Source: Psychrobacter immobilis | GTDB lineage: Bacteria > Pseudomonadota > Gammaproteobacteria > Pseudomonadales > Moraxellaceae | Reading direction: 5' to 3' | Length of the DNA: 64,000 nt | Assembly: GCF_904846285.1 (NCBI RefSeq) | Contig: NZ_CAJHAD010000014.1 | Location: forward strand, 17,443 to 81,442 | In this document: piece by piece, positions 17,943 through 27,582 of the stretch | Numbering within the stretch: the first letter of the stretch is position 1 | Layout of the letters: each line of letters opens with the position of its first letter | Translations under genes and position numbers: made by a program | The notes under the pieces: generated by a model | What the model saw: only the letters and a program-made list of their open reading frames with translations | Databases searched by the model: none | Told to the model about the DNA's origin: nothing

Positions 17943-20858
17943 CTACAGATGCACTTCTGTATTTGTCTCTATGTTTTCATCTGGCTTTACGTCTGGACTT
18001 GTATCTAAGTCACCTTTCTTTTTCTTGACCTTTTTTTGCTTATCTTGTTTTTTCTGACGCTTAGCTTGGCGCTTTTTCTTGGCTTTCTTTTTCGACTTTT
18101 TATCATCGACTTCATCATCAGTGTTCTGATTTTCGTCCCAAAGCATCAAACGGCTTAGTACTTTGCCAAATAAAGTTTCTTTGCGGTAACGACCTTTTTT
18201 ATTCATAGTATCAACAGGCAAACCGGTCATTAAGGTCAAGGCTTCACTTAAGGTATGTACACCATAAATATGAAATTGCTCTGCTTGAACGGCGGCAATG
18301 ATGTCGTCACGTAGCATTAATTGTTTGACGTTGGCCATTGGAATGACCACGCCTTGTTGTCCTGTCAGCTCTTGCTCACGACAAGCGTCAAAGAAACCGG
18401 CGATTTTAGAATTAATACCGCCAACTGCTTGGACTTCGCCTAATTGATTCATCGAACCGGTAATCGCAAAAGATTGATTTATAGGGACGTTTGCTAGAGC
18501 AGATAGCAATGCACAGCCTTCACTGACCGTGGCACTATCACCATCGATATGGGCGTAACTTTGCTCAAAAGCGAGCGAGGCGCTAAAGTTTAGCGCATGA
18601 TGCTGACTAAATAAGGCGCGCAAATAACTGGTCATAATCAACATGCCTTTGGCGTGTAAACTACCGCCTAAATCCACATCGCGCTCGATATCGAGGATTT
18701 CGCCCGCGCCGATATTTGGTTGAATGACCGCTGTCAGACGAGCGGGCATACCAAACTCGCTATCGGCATAGCTGACGACAGTGAGCGCATTTACTTGCCC
18801 GACAGCATCACCTTGGGTCTGAATAAGCTGCTGGCCATTTTTTAGCTCATCCCAATAAAGGTCGCGCAAATATCCTGAGCGCTCATCCATATCGTCAATA
18901 GCATAAGTGACATGAATGGCGCTAACGATATTTTTACCGCTCAAACGTGCATGGCGGTTGGATTCATGTAAGAGCTTAATCAATAAATCGCTATGTAAAC
19001 TTAAGCGGTCTTGGTCTTCTGCTTGTAAGCTTAAATGCTCAAGTAAAGCGGCTTGGGCGCTACTATCAAAAGGATAGAGGTTGGCATAATCAATGATGTC
19101 GGCCATTTTTGCCACCAATGCCAATTCGTGCTCAGGGCTGCGAGTCACATCATCATGAAAATCGGCGCGTACTTTAAATACCGCATCAAACTCTGGCTCA
19201 AGCTCTAGAAGTTCGTAATATAAATCCGCTTCGCCAAGTAAAATGACTTTGATATCAAGGTCAATGGGTTCGGGCGCGAGCGATAGGCTACCCGTTAAGG
19301 TGAGCATCTGCTCAAGGCTTGACAGCTTGATTTTACGTGATTGGAGCGCGCGCTTAAGACCTTGCCATGCATAAGGGTGCTCAAGTAAGTGACTGGCTTC
19401 TAACAATAGATAGCCGCCATTGGCACGGTGCAGGGCACCTGCTCGAATCATACTGACATCGGTGGTCACCGTGCCCAATTGGGTGATTTGCTCGACATGA
19501 CCCAATAGGTTTAAATGCGTCGGCAAGTCTTCAAAGATGACAGGTGCCCCACTATCTGATGCGTGACTGACAATGACGTTCACTGCATAGCGGCTCGGCG
19601 TTGTAGCGAGGACTGCCGTCACAAATTCTTCGTCATCGCCATTGACGATACGCTCGACATGCGTGACCATATCGGCAAATACGGTTTTTAGATAGTCGAT
19701 AACCAATGGATGGGCAGCGAACTGCTCATAGATAGGGGCAAATAAGGGCTGTAGTGCTCGACGTGCAATATTGCGATGTAGCGCTTCAATCGCATCATTG
19801 GCTTCGTCTTCTAATTGCTCTAACGCGATGGTTAACTGACTTAAACGCTTTTGCATATGGTTCTTTTGCGCAAAATTATTCAGCTCAGCCTCATATTCGC
19901 TCTTGCCGTAGTCGTGGTTAACATCTTTGCTAACGCTATCATCAGCACTAGAAATATGGGCATTTGGAATGTTGGCTCTTTGAATTTCCTCTTTTATTGA
20001 CTTATTTTCCTGGTTGTTAGAGGTTTTGTCATCTTTAACTTCACTATTGCTCTCTTCTTTGGGTAGCTGGCTAGGATGTACAAATACCGCTTTATTATCA
20101 AATGAACGAAACGTCAATGCCAAATCGTACTGTTTGCCTTCGGTATTTAGGTCGTCGTAAGCCTGACTTTCTTTTTGATGGGTATCATTTTTGATGGCTT
20201 CGATTTTGCTTTGATATTGATCGCTACGAAAACGCTGACTAAGTCGTTTTTTGGCTTGCTGCCACAATTGATTGACCTGTTGTTGTAATATCTGCCCTTG
20301 CTCAGCAGGTAAACGTAATGCTTGCGGTGTACGTGGATCGGTAAAGTTATATACATAAACCCAATCATCGGGTGTTGGTGCGTCAGCGGCAATCCGCTGT
20401 AGCAAGCGACTGATAACCGTGCGTTTACCTAAACCATTTTCACCAGCGGCAAACACATGATAGCCGCTGGCATGAATATCCAGTGCCGTATATAACGCTT
20501 TAAGGGCACGCTGTTGCCCAAAGCCGATATCTAAATCGGGGGCAGTGCGGGTATCGCTCGGTAGCTCATTGGTATCCGTATAACGCTTAAGCTGCTCGGC
20601 ACTGATAAGGCAGCGCTCATTAACATCGATAAATACCGCATGAGGCGTGCTAGGTGCATCTAATGTGCTATCTGGCTCAGTAGTGTCTGACGGCTTTTTG
20701 CGTGCCAGTTCTTTTTTAGGTAGCTTTGTTTTAGAGGGCTTTTTTTTAGGCAGATTCGTTATTAATGATTCTGACTCTGCTGCTTTATTAACAGGTGTTA
20801 CCATAGGATTGTTGTCTTTTGGGTCTTGATTCATAGGTGTATTTTGCGGTTCGGTCAT
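17943..20858 (-). CDS. Lon-like ATP-dependent protease (LonB/LonH type, peptidase S16)
   Basis: 971 aa. N-terminal low-complexity Lys/Pro/Ser region (1-75), then an AAA+ domain with Walker A GENGLGKRT (139-147), split by a long charged insertion (about 255-325). A C-terminal S16 protease domain has the catalytic Ser775 in DGDSATVSEG and Lys818 in GGINSKIAGFFD. The sequence style matches the E. coli YcbZ (LonH) group rather than classical Lon, lacking the LAN substrate domain. It is much longer than YcbZ (586 aa) and ends in a very basic tail (about 920-948, nearly all Lys/Arg/Gln), perhaps for nucleic-acid or ribosome contact. It precedes the WYL gene by 130 bp. Confidence 0.88.
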   Translation of the reverse strand: MTEPQNTPMNQDPKDNNPMVTPVNKAAESESLITNLPKKKPSKTKLPKKELARKKPSDTTEPDSTLDAPSTPHAVFIDVNERCLISAEQLKRYTDTNELPSDTRTAPDLDIGFGQQRALKALYTALDIHASGYHVFAAGENGLGKRTVISRLLQRIAADAPTPDDWVYVYNFTDPRTPQALRLPAEQGQILQQQVNQLWQQAKKRLSQRFRSDQYQSKIEAIKNDTHQKESQAYDDLNTEGKQYDLALTFRSFDNKAVFVHPSQLPKEESNSEVKDDKTSNNQENKSIKEEIQRANIPNAHISSADDSVSKDVNHDYGKSEYEAELNNFAQKNHMQKRLSQLTIALEQLEDEANDAIEALHRNIARRALQPLFAPIYEQFAAHPLVIDYLKTVFADMVTHVERIVNGDDEEFVTAVLATTPSRYAVNVIVSHASDSGAPVIFEDLPTHLNLLGHVEQITQLGTVTTDVSMIRAGALHRANGGYLLLEASHLLEHPYAWQGLKRALQSRKIKLSSLEQMLTLTGSLSLAPEPIDLDIKVILLGEADLYYELLELEPEFDAVFKVRADFHDDVTRSPEHELALVAKMADIIDYANLYPFDSSAQAALLEHLSLQAEDQDRLSLHSDLLIKLLHESNRHARLSGKNIVSAIHVTYAIDDMDERSGYLRDLYWDELKNGQQLIQTQGDAVGQVNALTVVSYADSEFGMPARLTAVIQPNIGAGEILDIERDVDLGGSLHAKGMLIMTSYLRALFSQHHALNFSASLAFEQSYAHIDGDSATVSEGCALLSALANVPINQSFAITGSMNQLGEVQAVGGINSKIAGFFDACREQELTGQQGVVIPMANVKQLMLRDDIIAAVQAEQFHIYGVHTLSEALTLMTGLPVDTMNKKGRYRKETLFGKVLSRLMLWDENQNTDDEVDDKKSKKKAKKKRQAKRQKKQDKQKKVKKKKGDLDTSPDVKPDENIETNTEVHL

Positions 20859-21228
20859 AGTGATATAGTAAGTCGTTTTAAAAGGGCGGAATGGTTGGTG
20901 AGCTTTTGCTGTTTGGGCGCTAAGTTTAAGAATGCACTTTTAATAATGAATCTTTTTAATAATATATCAGGACATCTTACAAGATATAGGCGCGTTTTAG
21001 ACAAGACATTCAGCGCAATTTTGTATCATAGAGAAATGGATATTTTTATTAATTAGGTTGAGGTCATATTAATTTTGCTAAGATAATGTGATGACTGTCG
21101 AAGAAGATAAGCCTTCAATATAGGGGTAGATAGTATAAGATGGCGTACATTGGCGCAATCTGCAACTATTCAATAGGCAGCCTGCATGATAAAATAGACG
21201 GTTCACATGTCAAAACTGGATAACCCGT
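20859..21228. other. Divergent intergenic region, Lon-like gene / rsmG
   Basis: 370 bp holding the promoters of two divergent genes. The only open frames are short and overlap the Lon-like start; I see no RNA gene or strong palindrome. Confidence 0.45.
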
Positions 21229-21945
21229 ATGTCAGATTCTACTAAAACCTCTTCATCATCTGCTAACACGGGTAACATTCATATTGACCCGACAGGTTTT
21301 GTAAAGCTCGGTGCGCAATTACCCACACTGGCAAATATATTGGCGCAATCAATAGATGAGTTGGGTCTTGCATTAAGTACGACGCAGCAGCGCACGTTAT
21401 TATTGTATTTAGACCAGCTTTTATTATGGAATAAAGCGTATAATCTGACCGCTATTACCGATCCAGTCGAAGCGCTGATCAAACATATCATCGATTGTTT
21501 GGCTATTATAACGCATTTACCATCAGGGTCGCTGCTGGATATTGGCACGGGAGCGGGCTTGCCAGCGGTGATTATCGCTATCTGTCAGCCTGAGCGCCAA
21601 TGTACCGCGCTTGATAGCAATCAGAAGAAAATTCGCTTTATTAAACAAATCAGCAGCGAGCTTGGTTTGAGTAACATGCACCCAATCGCCTCGCGTATTG
21701 AAGCGCATGAAGCCAGCTATGAGGTAGTAACATCGAGAGCTTTTGCTAGCTTGATTGATTTTGTCGAAGTCGCTCAGCCGCGCTTGGTGGATAATGGTTA
21801 TTTATGCGCGATGAAGGGCAAAGCTCCAAGCGATGAAGAATTACAGGCGCTAGATGGCAGTTGGCAGATTAAGACAATTCCGTTAAAAGTACCGCGTTTA
21901 CAAGATAGTCGTCATTTAATTGAATTATCTTATAAAAATGTCTAA
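21229..21945 (+). CDS. rsmG: 16S rRNA (guanine-527-N7)-methyltransferase
   Basis: 238-aa cytoplasmic SAM-dependent enzyme (old name gidB) that methylates G527 of 16S rRNA; its loss gives low-level streptomycin resistance. SAM-binding motif LLDIGTGAGLPAVIIAI at about residues 100-117 and the following LDSNQKKIRFIKQ are characteristic. The N-terminal 25 residues are a Ser/Thr-rich extension beyond the usual start of about 205-210 aa proteins. It is followed by parA and parB in the arrangement often seen near the chromosomal origin, but no mnmG or atp genes are visible here. Confidence 0.95.
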   Translation: MSDSTKTSSSSANTGNIHIDPTGFVKLGAQLPTLANILAQSIDELGLALSTTQQRTLLLYLDQLLLWNKAYNLTAITDPVEALIKHIIDCLAIITHLPSGSLLDIGTGAGLPAVIIAICQPERQCTALDSNQKKIRFIKQISSELGLSNMHPIASRIEAHEASYEVVTSRAFASLIDFVEVAQPRLVDNGYLCAMKGKAPSDEELQALDGSWQIKTIPLKVPRLQDSRHLIELSYKNV

Positions 21946-22135
21946 GCTATGAGCACGCAATACACTGTAAGACAACAATTGTTCTATAGTGACATATAAA
22001 TGGTCTTATCGTTTATACGCAGGTGTTTAAGTAACCTTATAGGTAAGCGTCAGGTATTTGAGTAAAACAATAAGCACGAGCAGCAAAATGCTTCAGTAAA
22101 ATCAGTAATAGATCCTAATTAAATTGAGTGAGTGT

Positions 22136-22912
22136 ATGGAAATCATAGCAATTGCGAATCAAAAAGGCGGCGTGGGTAAAACCACGACGGCAGTGAATTT
22201 GACTGCCAGCTTAGCGGCCAAGCGCAAGCATGTACTACTGATTGACTTAGACCCACAGGGTAATGCGACCAGTGGCACTGGCGTGGATAAGAATGAATTA
22301 GAGCTGACCATCGCTGACGTGCTGCTTGATGATGTTGCACTGTCTAAAGCGATTGTGAGTAGCCCTGCAGGGTTTGATGTCATCGGTGCTAATCGTGATT
22401 TGGCGGGTATGGACATCACTTTAATGAGTAAGACCAACAGTCATGAGCTATTTAAAACGGCGATGGCGCAGTTGGTCAACGATCAAATCGCCGCCAATAA
22501 ACCTGCTTATGATTATGTGATTATCGATTGTGCACCGAGCTTAAACTTGCTGACGATTAATGCTTTGGTTGCCACCGACAGCGTTATCATTCCGATGCAG
22601 TGTGAATATTATGCGTTAGAAGGTTTAGCGGACTTGTCACAGACAATTGAGCGACTCACTGAACTTAATCCTAAGCTGTATATTCGCGGCGTGGTCAGAA
22701 CCTTATTCGATGCGCGTAATACCTTGGCGCGTGATGTGTCTGCTGAATTAGAGGCGCATTTTGGCGAGATTATGTACAAGACTCACATTCCAAGAAATAT
22801 TCGTCTAGCAGAAGCACCGGCACATGGCTTACCAGTTATCGCCTACGAGAGATGGTCAAAAGGCGCACGCGCGTATCAAAAACTGGCAGCTGAAGTGATG
22901 AAGCAAAGTTAA
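22136..22912 (+). CDS. parA: Chromosome-partitioning ATPase ParA (Soj)
   Basis: 258-aa Walker-type ATPase that drives segregation of the ParB-parS complex over the nucleoid. Deviant Walker A KGGVGKTTTAVN at residues about 10-21, Walker A' LLIDLDPQGNATSG, and the Walker B region YVIIDCAPSLNLLTINAL are all intact. ATG 22136 (MEIIAIANQKGG) matches the conserved family start; the in-frame TTG at 22124 is less likely. parB follows after 121 bp on the same strand. The absence of an N-terminal DNA-binding domain marks it as the chromosomal (type Ib) class. Confidence 0.95.
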   Translation: MEIIAIANQKGGVGKTTTAVNLTASLAAKRKHVLLIDLDPQGNATSGTGVDKNELELTIADVLLDDVALSKAIVSSPAGFDVIGANRDLAGMDITLMSKTNSHELFKTAMAQLVNDQIAANKPAYDYVIIDCAPSLNLLTINALVATDSVIIPMQCEYYALEGLADLSQTIERLTELNPKLYIRGVVRTLFDARNTLARDVSAELEAHFGEIMYKTHIPRNIRLAEAPAHGLPVIAYERWSKGARAYQKLAAEVMKQS

Positions 22913-23033
22913 TAGTTATAGCTTTCTAATCATAAGCTGCTAATCATCAGTAAAAACAGCAAATTATATTTATCAGTAAGCCGGCAGTAGTAAGCATTGG
23001 GCTTTTTATTTTAGCGTTAGAGGATAGGTAATC

Positions 23034-24194
23034 ATGGCAAAGAAAAGAGGGTTGGCTGCTAATCGAGGCTTAGACGCCTTATTAGGGTCAATCAAAAAAG
23101 AAAAGCAAATTGCCGCCTCTGCCTTACAAGATGATACGGTGGTGCGCGAGCCTACTGTGTCAGATGCAATGTTAGAAACTGACATATCAGAAGCTAACAG
23201 ACAGCAAGACGATGCCAGCACGGCAGACAAAGCTGCAGATACAAAACCTATTAAAAAGCCTTCCGCCTCGTCAATCACAGATGAATCTACTGACAGTAAT
23301 AATCGTAAAGCGCGTACTACTAAGAAAATTCCTGCTAATAAAGCTCGTGTAAATGCGATAGAGAATAGTGCCCCTGAAGACCAGATCAGCTTGGTGCAAA
23401 TCGATGTTACGCGTCTGCAAGCAGGTAAGTATCAACCGCGCCGTGATATGAGTGAAACAGCGCTAGCAGAATTGGCCTCTTCTATTGAACAACATGGTGT
23501 CATGCAGCCGATCGTTATTCGTCCATTACTGGCGAATGAAGACAAAAGTGAAGCCTTGGTTACGCATGAGATTATCGCCGGTGAGCGCCGCTGGCGTGCG
23601 GCAAAAATGGCTGGTAAATCGGTTATACCAGCGATTGAGCGTGCGTTATCTGATGAGCTAGCAATTGCATTGGCATTGATTGAAAATATTCAGCGAGAAG
23701 ATTTATCGGTGATTGAGCAGGCTGCTGCTTTACAGCGTTTCCATACAGAGTTTGGTATGAGTCATGCCATGATTGCCGAAGTCGTTGGTAAGGCGCGTAC
23801 CACGGTTTCGAACCTTTTGCGTTTGAATCAATTACACGACACAGTCAAAGACCATTTGGCAAACAGTGCTTTAGATATGGGGCACGCCCGTACATTGTTA
23901 GCTTTATCATCAGAACAGCAGCCTATCATTGCGCAAAAAATCATTGATGGTGGTATGACGGTGCGCGAAGCTGAAAAGTTGGTAAAATCCATCCTGCAAC
24001 CTGCTCCTAAAGTCAATCGCACTGAGCAAGTACAGTCTCGTGATGTAGAGCGTTTGACCCAACGTTTAACCGACATGTTAGGGGCGGAGGTAAAGCTCAA
24101 GCATAAAAAAGACGGGCAGGGTAGTGTTGAGATATTTTTCCATAGTCAAGATCAACTGGCTGCCTTAATTAAGCATATAGAAGCGCAGGCTTAA
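23034..24194 (+). CDS. parB: Chromosome-partitioning protein ParB (Spo0J)
   Basis: 386 aa. The basic N-terminus MAKKRGLAANRGLDALLG is the ParA-activating peptide of chromosomal ParBs. It is followed by a roughly 90-residue disordered linker, longer than usual. The ParB/Srx CTP-binding domain (about 120-215) includes YQPRRDMSE and the GERRWRAAK box. The helix-turn-helix for parS recognition is at about 230-265 (MIAEVVGKARTTVSNLLRL), and a C-terminal dimerisation domain ends at 386. I did not find a good parS palindrome by eye in this window. Confidence 0.95.
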   Translation: MAKKRGLAANRGLDALLGSIKKEKQIAASALQDDTVVREPTVSDAMLETDISEANRQQDDASTADKAADTKPIKKPSASSITDESTDSNNRKARTTKKIPANKARVNAIENSAPEDQISLVQIDVTRLQAGKYQPRRDMSETALAELASSIEQHGVMQPIVIRPLLANEDKSEALVTHEIIAGERRWRAAKMAGKSVIPAIERALSDELAIALALIENIQREDLSVIEQAAALQRFHTEFGMSHAMIAEVVGKARTTVSNLLRLNQLHDTVKDHLANSALDMGHARTLLALSSEQQPIIAQKIIDGGMTVREAEKLVKSILQPAPKVNRTEQVQSRDVERLTQRLTDMLGAEVKLKHKKDGQGSVEIFFHSQDQLAALIKHIEAQA

Positions 24195-24273
24195 GGCTTT
24201 TTATGAGCCTTAACTAACTATTTAAATGTAAACCATCTTTTAATAATTTATAAAAACATAGAAGAGAGTCAGT

Positions 24274-25017
24274 ATGTGGGAGCTGGTAAAAGCAGGTGGT
24301 TGGCTGATGACACCTATCGTGGTGTGCTCAATATTGGCATTGGTTATTATTATCGAACGTAGTCATACTTTGCAGTTTAATAAGATTGTACCCAATAGAT
24401 TGCGCGAACAGCTGATAACCCGCCTACGTGAAAACGGTGATATAGGTCGTACGCAGTTGATGAATGTCAAAGAAAAAACCCCTTTGGGTGATATTCTAGC
24501 GACTGGCCTGCTTTATCGCCAATACGGCTTAGACTCGATGACGATGCACATGCAAAACCGTGCCAGCGTACAAGTGCATCAATTAGAAAAAAATATCAAT
24601 ATGCTTGGCACCATTGGTGCAATTGCGCCATTGCTTGGTCTGTTGGGTACGGTATTGGGCATTATCTCGTCGTTTTTGGCGATTACGGATGGCGCGATGC
24701 AAGACCCAACCATGCTCGCTGCTGGCGTGTCACAAGCTTTGATTACCACGGCTGCTGGTATGATTGTCGCTATCCCAGCTTTGGTTGCTTATCGTTATTT
24801 TCAGCGCCGTATTATCGATATCAATGCGCAGTTTGAGACCCAAGCAGGGCTCATGATTCAAGAGTTATATGATTATCATTTATTAGATAATATTCCTGAT
24901 TCTGCTACGTCTCATGCAGGCAGCCATACAGCAGTAAATAGTAAAGAGAGTCAAGTAAGTAATGAGCTTTCTCTTGACACATCAGATTTGGATAATACTG
25001 CAGCGGCGACTTTATAA
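24274..25017 (+). CDS. exbB: ExbB/TolQ/MotA-family proton-channel protein
   Basis: 247 aa, three membrane helices: about 12-30 (TPIVVCSILALVIII), about 112-135 (GTIGAIAPLLGLLGTVLGII) and about 150-172. The GLLGTVLGI and AGVSQALITTAAGMIVAIPAL segments are the family hallmarks. It pairs with ExbD immediately downstream to harness proton motive force. Because the genes sit before msbA-lpxK-kdsB, as in several gammaproteobacteria, the pair could serve TonB- or Tol-like envelope work; no tonB is adjacent. The C-terminal 40 residues are a Ser/Thr-rich tail. Confidence 0.9.
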   Translation: MWELVKAGGWLMTPIVVCSILALVIIIERSHTLQFNKIVPNRLREQLITRLRENGDIGRTQLMNVKEKTPLGDILATGLLYRQYGLDSMTMHMQNRASVQVHQLEKNINMLGTIGAIAPLLGLLGTVLGIISSFLAITDGAMQDPTMLAAGVSQALITTAAGMIVAIPALVAYRYFQRRIIDINAQFETQAGLMIQELYDYHLLDNIPDSATSHAGSHTAVNSKESQVSNELSLDTSDLDNTAAATL

Positions 25018-25074
25018 TAGCAATAGCATTATTGATGATTATTTGTTGAGCAAAAAAGTATAAGCATCTCAAAA

Positions 25075-25106
25075 AATATTAGGCACATTAAATATTAGGT
25101 ACATTA
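25075..25106. repeat. 16-bp tandem duplication in the exbD leader
   Basis: AATATTAGGCACATTA and AATATTAGGTACATTA (one difference) lie head-to-tail, 11 bp before the exbD ATG, so the duplication covers the translation-initiation region. Confidence 0.75.
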
Positions 25107-25117
25107 AAGAGACTGAT

Positions 25118-25561
25118 ATGCGCTTTAGAAAACCGACCGTTGAGCCACTTGAAATCAATCTTACGCCGATGATTGATTGCTTATTATTTTTAATCGTATT
25201 TTTACTTCTAGCGACCTCGTTTAATCACTTTAGCCGCTTAAATATCATTCTTCCCGAAGCTGAGGGCGTGGCACTGACAGAAGAGAAAAATAGTATTGAA
25301 GTGGCCGTGCAAGAAGATGGTAGTTATTTGGTCAATGGCATTACGCTTGCCAGTAGCAACGAGGCTGAATTAACCAGCATGCTACAACAAGAGGCGGGTA
25401 GTAATCGCGATATGCTATTTGTGATTGCTGCCGATGCAAATGCCACGCATCAATCCGTGGTACGGGTCATGGATATCGCTGGTAAATTGGGTTTTTTAAA
25501 TCTAAATATCAGTACGGTTGTGCCACTTGGTCAGCCTTTACCGCAATCATCACCAAAATAA
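25118..25561 (+). CDS. exbD: ExbD/TolR-family biopolymer transport protein
   Basis: 147 aa with a short cytoplasmic N-terminus, one membrane helix (about 19-38, MIDCLLFLIVFLLLATS) carrying the proton-relay Asp of INLTPMID, and a periplasmic domain. It partners ExbB. The 100-bp gap to exbB contains the tandem duplication at 25075-25106. The absence of a canonical GGAG before ATG suggests weak or coupled initiation. Confidence 0.9.
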   Translation: MRFRKPTVEPLEINLTPMIDCLLFLIVFLLLATSFNHFSRLNIILPEAEGVALTEEKNSIEVAVQEDGSYLVNGITLASSNEAELTSMLQQEAGSNRDMLFVIAADANATHQSVVRVMDIAGKLGFLNLNISTVVPLGQPLPQSSPK

Positions 25562-25704
25562 CTTTACGGTATTTGATAAGGTAGTAAAGCTTATTAAGCA
25601 TTGCTACCATTACTCTAACAGCCTTTAATGTTTTATCTTATAAATAATCGCCATTGCTGTGCACCTTTTATTCATTTCTTATTTATACCTAAATTGAGGC
25701 TTTT

Positions 25705-27492
25705 ATGAGCCAAGCTAATCAACCTGACTCTAAAAAAACTTCTGCTAACAAGCTATCAGCAGCACCATCAAATACGCCTAAGCATAAGACCTTATTACGT
25801 CTGTTAAGCTACCTTAAACCATATTGGTGGGCGCTATTACTGATGGTTATCGGCTTTGCAATTAATGCGGCAACAGAGATTTGGATTGCTAAATTATTGC
25901 AATATATCACTGATGCCATTAATCAAAATGATCAAAGTAAGCAAGATTTATTTCCGTTTATTATTGTCTTGTTGTTTTTCGTCCGTGGTGTAGGGAGCTT
26001 TTTAGGTAACTACTATACGGCGTTAGTCTCGCGCAATCTTGTGTATGAGCTACGTGTGCAAGTATTTAATAAGCTACTGCGTTTGCCAAGCTCGTTTTAT
26101 TTAGCAAATCCAGCAGGGACGATTTCGTCCAAGCTGATTTTTGATGTCGAGCAGGTGACGGCAGCTAGTACCGATTCGATGAAGACCTTATTACGCGATG
26201 GCTTGACTGTGGTAGCTTTGATAGGATTTTTGCTTTATAGCAACTGGCGTTTGACCTTGATTTTATTTGTCGTGCTGCCACCGATTTTATGGCTGATACG
26301 GGTAGCTTCAAAACGCTATTTAAAGCTTTCAAAGGGTATTCAAGAAACCATGGGCGATGTCAGTCATATCACCAATGAAGTGATTAATGGCTATCAAGTG
26401 GTTAAGAATTATGGTGGACAAGCTTACGAGGCTAAACGCTTTGATACCACGTCGAAGAAAAACCTGCGCCAAGGGATGAAGGTCGTTGTGACCAATAGCA
26501 TCAATACTCCAGCCGTACAGCTATTAATGGCAATAGCCATGGCGGTAGTGGTGTGGCTCGCGCTGCGCCCTGCGGTGATAGATAATATTTCAGCAGGTGA
26601 GTTTATTTCTTACATTGCTGCAGCGGGGCTATTAAGTAAGCCTGTGCGTTCATTGACTGATGTCAATCAACAGTTGCAAAGAGGGCTCGCGGCCGGCGAG
26701 TCAATATTTACCTTATTGGATGAGCCAGAAGAAGAAGACACTGGAATACTTAATCCAATCTTAGCAGGTGAAATCAAACTGGATAATGTCAGCTTGGTTT
26801 ATCCTGATTCAACTGTGGCGCTACGTGACTTTACTTTAGACGTGCATGCAGGCGAGACGGTGGCATTGGTTGGGCGTAGCGGGGCTGGTAAATCATCCTT
26901 AGTCAACTTGCTTACTCGTACCTTAGACACTTCTTCTGGGCAAATTATCCTTGATGGCATGCCAATTGAAGATATTAAGCTTGAGAGCTTGCGTGCCCAG
27001 ATTGCGATGGTCAATCAGCAAGTGGTGCTGTTTAATACCACGGTGTTTAATAATATTGCCTATGGCAGTCTGGCGGATAAAACCCAAGCTGAGGTTGAGC
27101 AGGCCGCAAAAGACGCTTTTGCTCATGATTTTATTATGAAAATGCCAAATGGCTATCAAAGTGAGATAGGCGCTGAGGGTTTGCAGCTGTCTGGGGGTCA
27201 ACGCCAACGTATCTCTATTGCTCGAGCACTATTAAAAGATGCGCCGATTTTGATTTTAGATGAAGCCACCAGCGCTCTGGATAATGAGTCAGAATATTAT
27301 ATTCAAAAAGCGCTGGATAATGTCATGAAAGACCGCACGACACTGGTGATTGCGCATCGTTTAACAACGATTGAGGCGGCTGATCGCATTGCTGTGTTAG
27401 ATGGTGGTCATATTGTTGAGCTTGGTACACATGAAGAGTTGATGCAATTGCACGGTCATTATGCGCAAATGTATGCGCGCGATTTTGAGTAA
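25705..27492 (+). CDS. msbA: Lipid A export ATP-binding/permease protein MsbA
   Basis: 595-aa half-transporter that flips lipid A-core across the inner membrane. An N-terminal six-helix exporter domain (about 30-330) is followed by a nucleotide-binding domain with Walker A GRSGAGKSS (about 393-401), Q-loop, ABC signature LSGGQRQRISIARALL (about 494), Walker B ILILDEATSALD and the His switch in VIAHRLTTI. The N-terminal 25 residues are a Lys/Ser-rich extension. lpxK lies 90 bp downstream in the same direction, the classical msbA-lpxK pair. Confidence 0.95.
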   Translation: MSQANQPDSKKTSANKLSAAPSNTPKHKTLLRLLSYLKPYWWALLLMVIGFAINAATEIWIAKLLQYITDAINQNDQSKQDLFPFIIVLLFFVRGVGSFLGNYYTALVSRNLVYELRVQVFNKLLRLPSSFYLANPAGTISSKLIFDVEQVTAASTDSMKTLLRDGLTVVALIGFLLYSNWRLTLILFVVLPPILWLIRVASKRYLKLSKGIQETMGDVSHITNEVINGYQVVKNYGGQAYEAKRFDTTSKKNLRQGMKVVVTNSINTPAVQLLMAIAMAVVVWLALRPAVIDNISAGEFISYIAAAGLLSKPVRSLTDVNQQLQRGLAAGESIFTLLDEPEEEDTGILNPILAGEIKLDNVSLVYPDSTVALRDFTLDVHAGETVALVGRSGAGKSSLVNLLTRTLDTSSGQIILDGMPIEDIKLESLRAQIAMVNQQVVLFNTTVFNNIAYGSLADKTQAEVEQAAKDAFAHDFIMKMPNGYQSEIGAEGLQLSGGQRQRISIARALLKDAPILILDEATSALDNESEYYIQKALDNVMKDRTTLVIAHRLTTIEAADRIAVLDGGHIVELGTHEELMQLHGHYAQMYARDFE

Positions 27493-27582
27493 ATGTGCTC
27501 AATAAACGTGTTGAATAAGCGCTCATTCATAGTTTTCTTAGAATAAAAATCGCTGAATAAATAGGATAAATGTCACACCATC

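Noticed and set aside
22136..24194. parS site near parAB
   Set aside because: I looked for palindromes of the TGTTTCACGTGAAACA type and found none by eye; an exact motif scan would be needed.
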